From JBBSJZ01 sp041751935 (GTDB lineage Bacteria; Planctomycetota; Planctomycetia; Pirellulales; Pirellulaceae), in the NCBI GenBank assembly GCA_041751935.1, contig JBGSIA010000098.1, positions 1-64,000 of the forward strand: 64,000 bases of DNA, in the 5' to 3' direction. Under the pieces are notes generated by a model. The model was not told the origin of the DNA. It searched no databases and saw nothing but the letters and a program-made list of their open reading frames with translations. The translations under genes and the position numbers were made by a program. Shown here piece by piece: positions 63,277 through 64,000 of the stretch (its first letter is position 1; the number at the start of each line of letters is the position of its first letter).

Positions 63277-64000
63277 CTACTGATGCGGACGGAAGAACGA
63301 GGAAAGTCGCTCTCGTGTACTGTGCGGCAAATTCAGTGCATTCAGCGTAGCAAGATGACCCGGTACGTCGTATGAAAGAGGCACCAAACTGAACTCCACG
63401 TGCTGATCTTCCACGACAATCGATAATATCGTTGAGACCGCGGTGTCATTCCTTGGTTGGCCTACGGAACCCGCATTTACAACCGCAGCGTGCGATGAAT
63501 CGCTACTTACGCGAAGCGAATCCCCGTCGTGTGTCCGGTGGAAAAACAGGCGACTGCGATGAGTGTGGCCAAAAATGCCGGCAACCAAGCCACGATGTCT
63601 CAACGTTTCGGCGGCTTCTAAGTAATCCGCGTCCTGTTGAAGGTACCGCCACGACCGCCAGGGGTTGGCATGAGAAAACAGAATCGATTGGAGCTCACAA
63701 TCACGCTCCCAAGGAAAGCTCGCAAGTCGATCCATGTCCGCTCGTTCGAACGTCCATCGAATGGAGTCTTGTATCCACTGCGGAAGCCCATCAACGTATT
63801 CTGTCATTCCCCGGTTCAAGTCAAAATACAGTTCCTCGTGATTACCCAGTATCCATCGAGTCGGTTGCTGTTGAGACAATGATTCAACGGCATCAAGCAC
63901 CGTGTTGACATCAGGCCCGTAGGTAAGAAGGTCACCCAAGATAATAACTTGATCTGGAGCACACTTTGCGATCTCGCGAATCGCCACATCAAGGGCGCGA
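63277..64000 (-). CDS. Metallophosphoesterase (5' end cut off by the window)
   Basis: At least 240 residues; the frame remains open at the right edge (residues ALDV before the GTG at 63987), so the start lies outside. YfcE/MJ0936-type blocks: VIILGDLLTYGPD (metal Asp), WILGNHEELYFD (GNHE), SILFSHANPWRS (His), and GIFGHTHRSRLFF (GHTH), all present. The first metal block (D-x-H) would precede the window. The ending VVNAGSVGQPRNDTAVST is also typical. It hydrolyses phosphodiesters or phosphomonoesters of unknown identity. It lies 220 bases upstream of the phosphoglycosyl transferase on the same strand. Confidence 0.85.
   Translation of the reverse strand, partial: RALDVAIREIAKCAPDQVIILGDLLTYGPDVNTVLDAVESLSQQQPTRWILGNHEELYFDLNRGMTEYVDGLPQWIQDSIRWTFERADMDRLASFPWERDCELQSILFSHANPWRSWRYLQQDADYLEAAETLRHRGLVAGIFGHTHRSRLFFHRTHDGDSLRVSSDSSHAAVVNAGSVGQPRNDTAVSTILSIVVEDQHVEFSLVPLSYDVPGHLATLNALNLPHSTRERLSSFFRPHQ

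Overview
The window is chromosomal DNA of a planctomycete, most likely a Pirellulales/Rhodopirellula-type marine organism. The basis is the gene content: two DUF1559 pseudopilin-like genes, a DUF1592 plus DUF1552 pair, a planctomycete-cytochrome/DUF1549/DUF1553 plus DUF1501 pair, secreted DUF1080 and sulfatase proteins, a LEPR-type N-terminal sorting motif on a dockerin protein, a kinase/EF-hand/LRR/SUMF1 giant with its ECF sigma factor, and an ISAzo13-type ('Rhodopirellula transposase') insertion sequence. No rRNA, tRNA or CRISPR array was recognised.

Layout. 1-9.5 kb: the tail of a gene that enters from the left, a membrane-anchored PQQ beta-propeller, a large dockerin/beta-propeller surface protein, and a divergent DUF1592-DUF1552 operon. 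9.4-11.5 kb: a broken ankyrin gene and a complete ISAzo13-like element with a probable -1 frameshift signal, inserted just upstream of a DUF1559 gene. 11.5-19.7 kb: DUF1559 plus a small lipoprotein, a membrane protein, a small Rho-N-like protein, a Rieske/FAD oxidoreductase with a YciE-like ferritin-fold protein, a sulfatase and a lipoprotein. 19.8-29.3 kb: a hydrolase/aminotransferase pair, a possible 2-oxoglutarate oxygenase, parA-parB with parS-like sites, a DUF1015 protein, ahcY and a mono-haem cytochrome-like protein. 29.6-39.1 kb: a redoxin without its cysteines, a GT9 glycosyltransferase, thiS with a TIM-barrel epimerase, a degenerate site-2-protease-like membrane protein, an HD-GYP protein, an RNase HII-like protein, a TlpA-type thioredoxin and a two-domain DUF1080 protein.

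39.1-44.9 kb: an ECF sigma factor and a 1691-residue Ser/Thr kinase whose last 87 residues look like the C-terminus of a flavin amine oxidase joined to a truncated second SUMF1 domain. 45.3-49.2 kb: an HtrA-like protease fused to a SirB1-type transglutaminase-like domain, then a second DUF1559-lipoprotein pair. 49.5-56.4 kb: a tightly coupled operon of ECF sigma factor, FecR-type regulator, cytochrome/DUF1549/DUF1553 protein and Tat-exported DUF1501 protein. 56.5-64 kb: two phosphohexomutases (one GlmM-like) around a soluble CZB chemoreceptor, then a PglE-like aminotransferase and a PglC-like phosphoglycosyl transferase for surface glycan synthesis, and a phosphoesterase that runs off the right edge.

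Much of the content is cell-surface or periplasmic. The points most worth a second look are the kinase/amine-oxidase chimera, the in-frame A AAA AAG slippery site in the IS, the repeated DUF1559-hairpin-lipoprotein arrangement, a 54-bp palindromic repeat present twice, and the parS-like palindromes upstream of parA.
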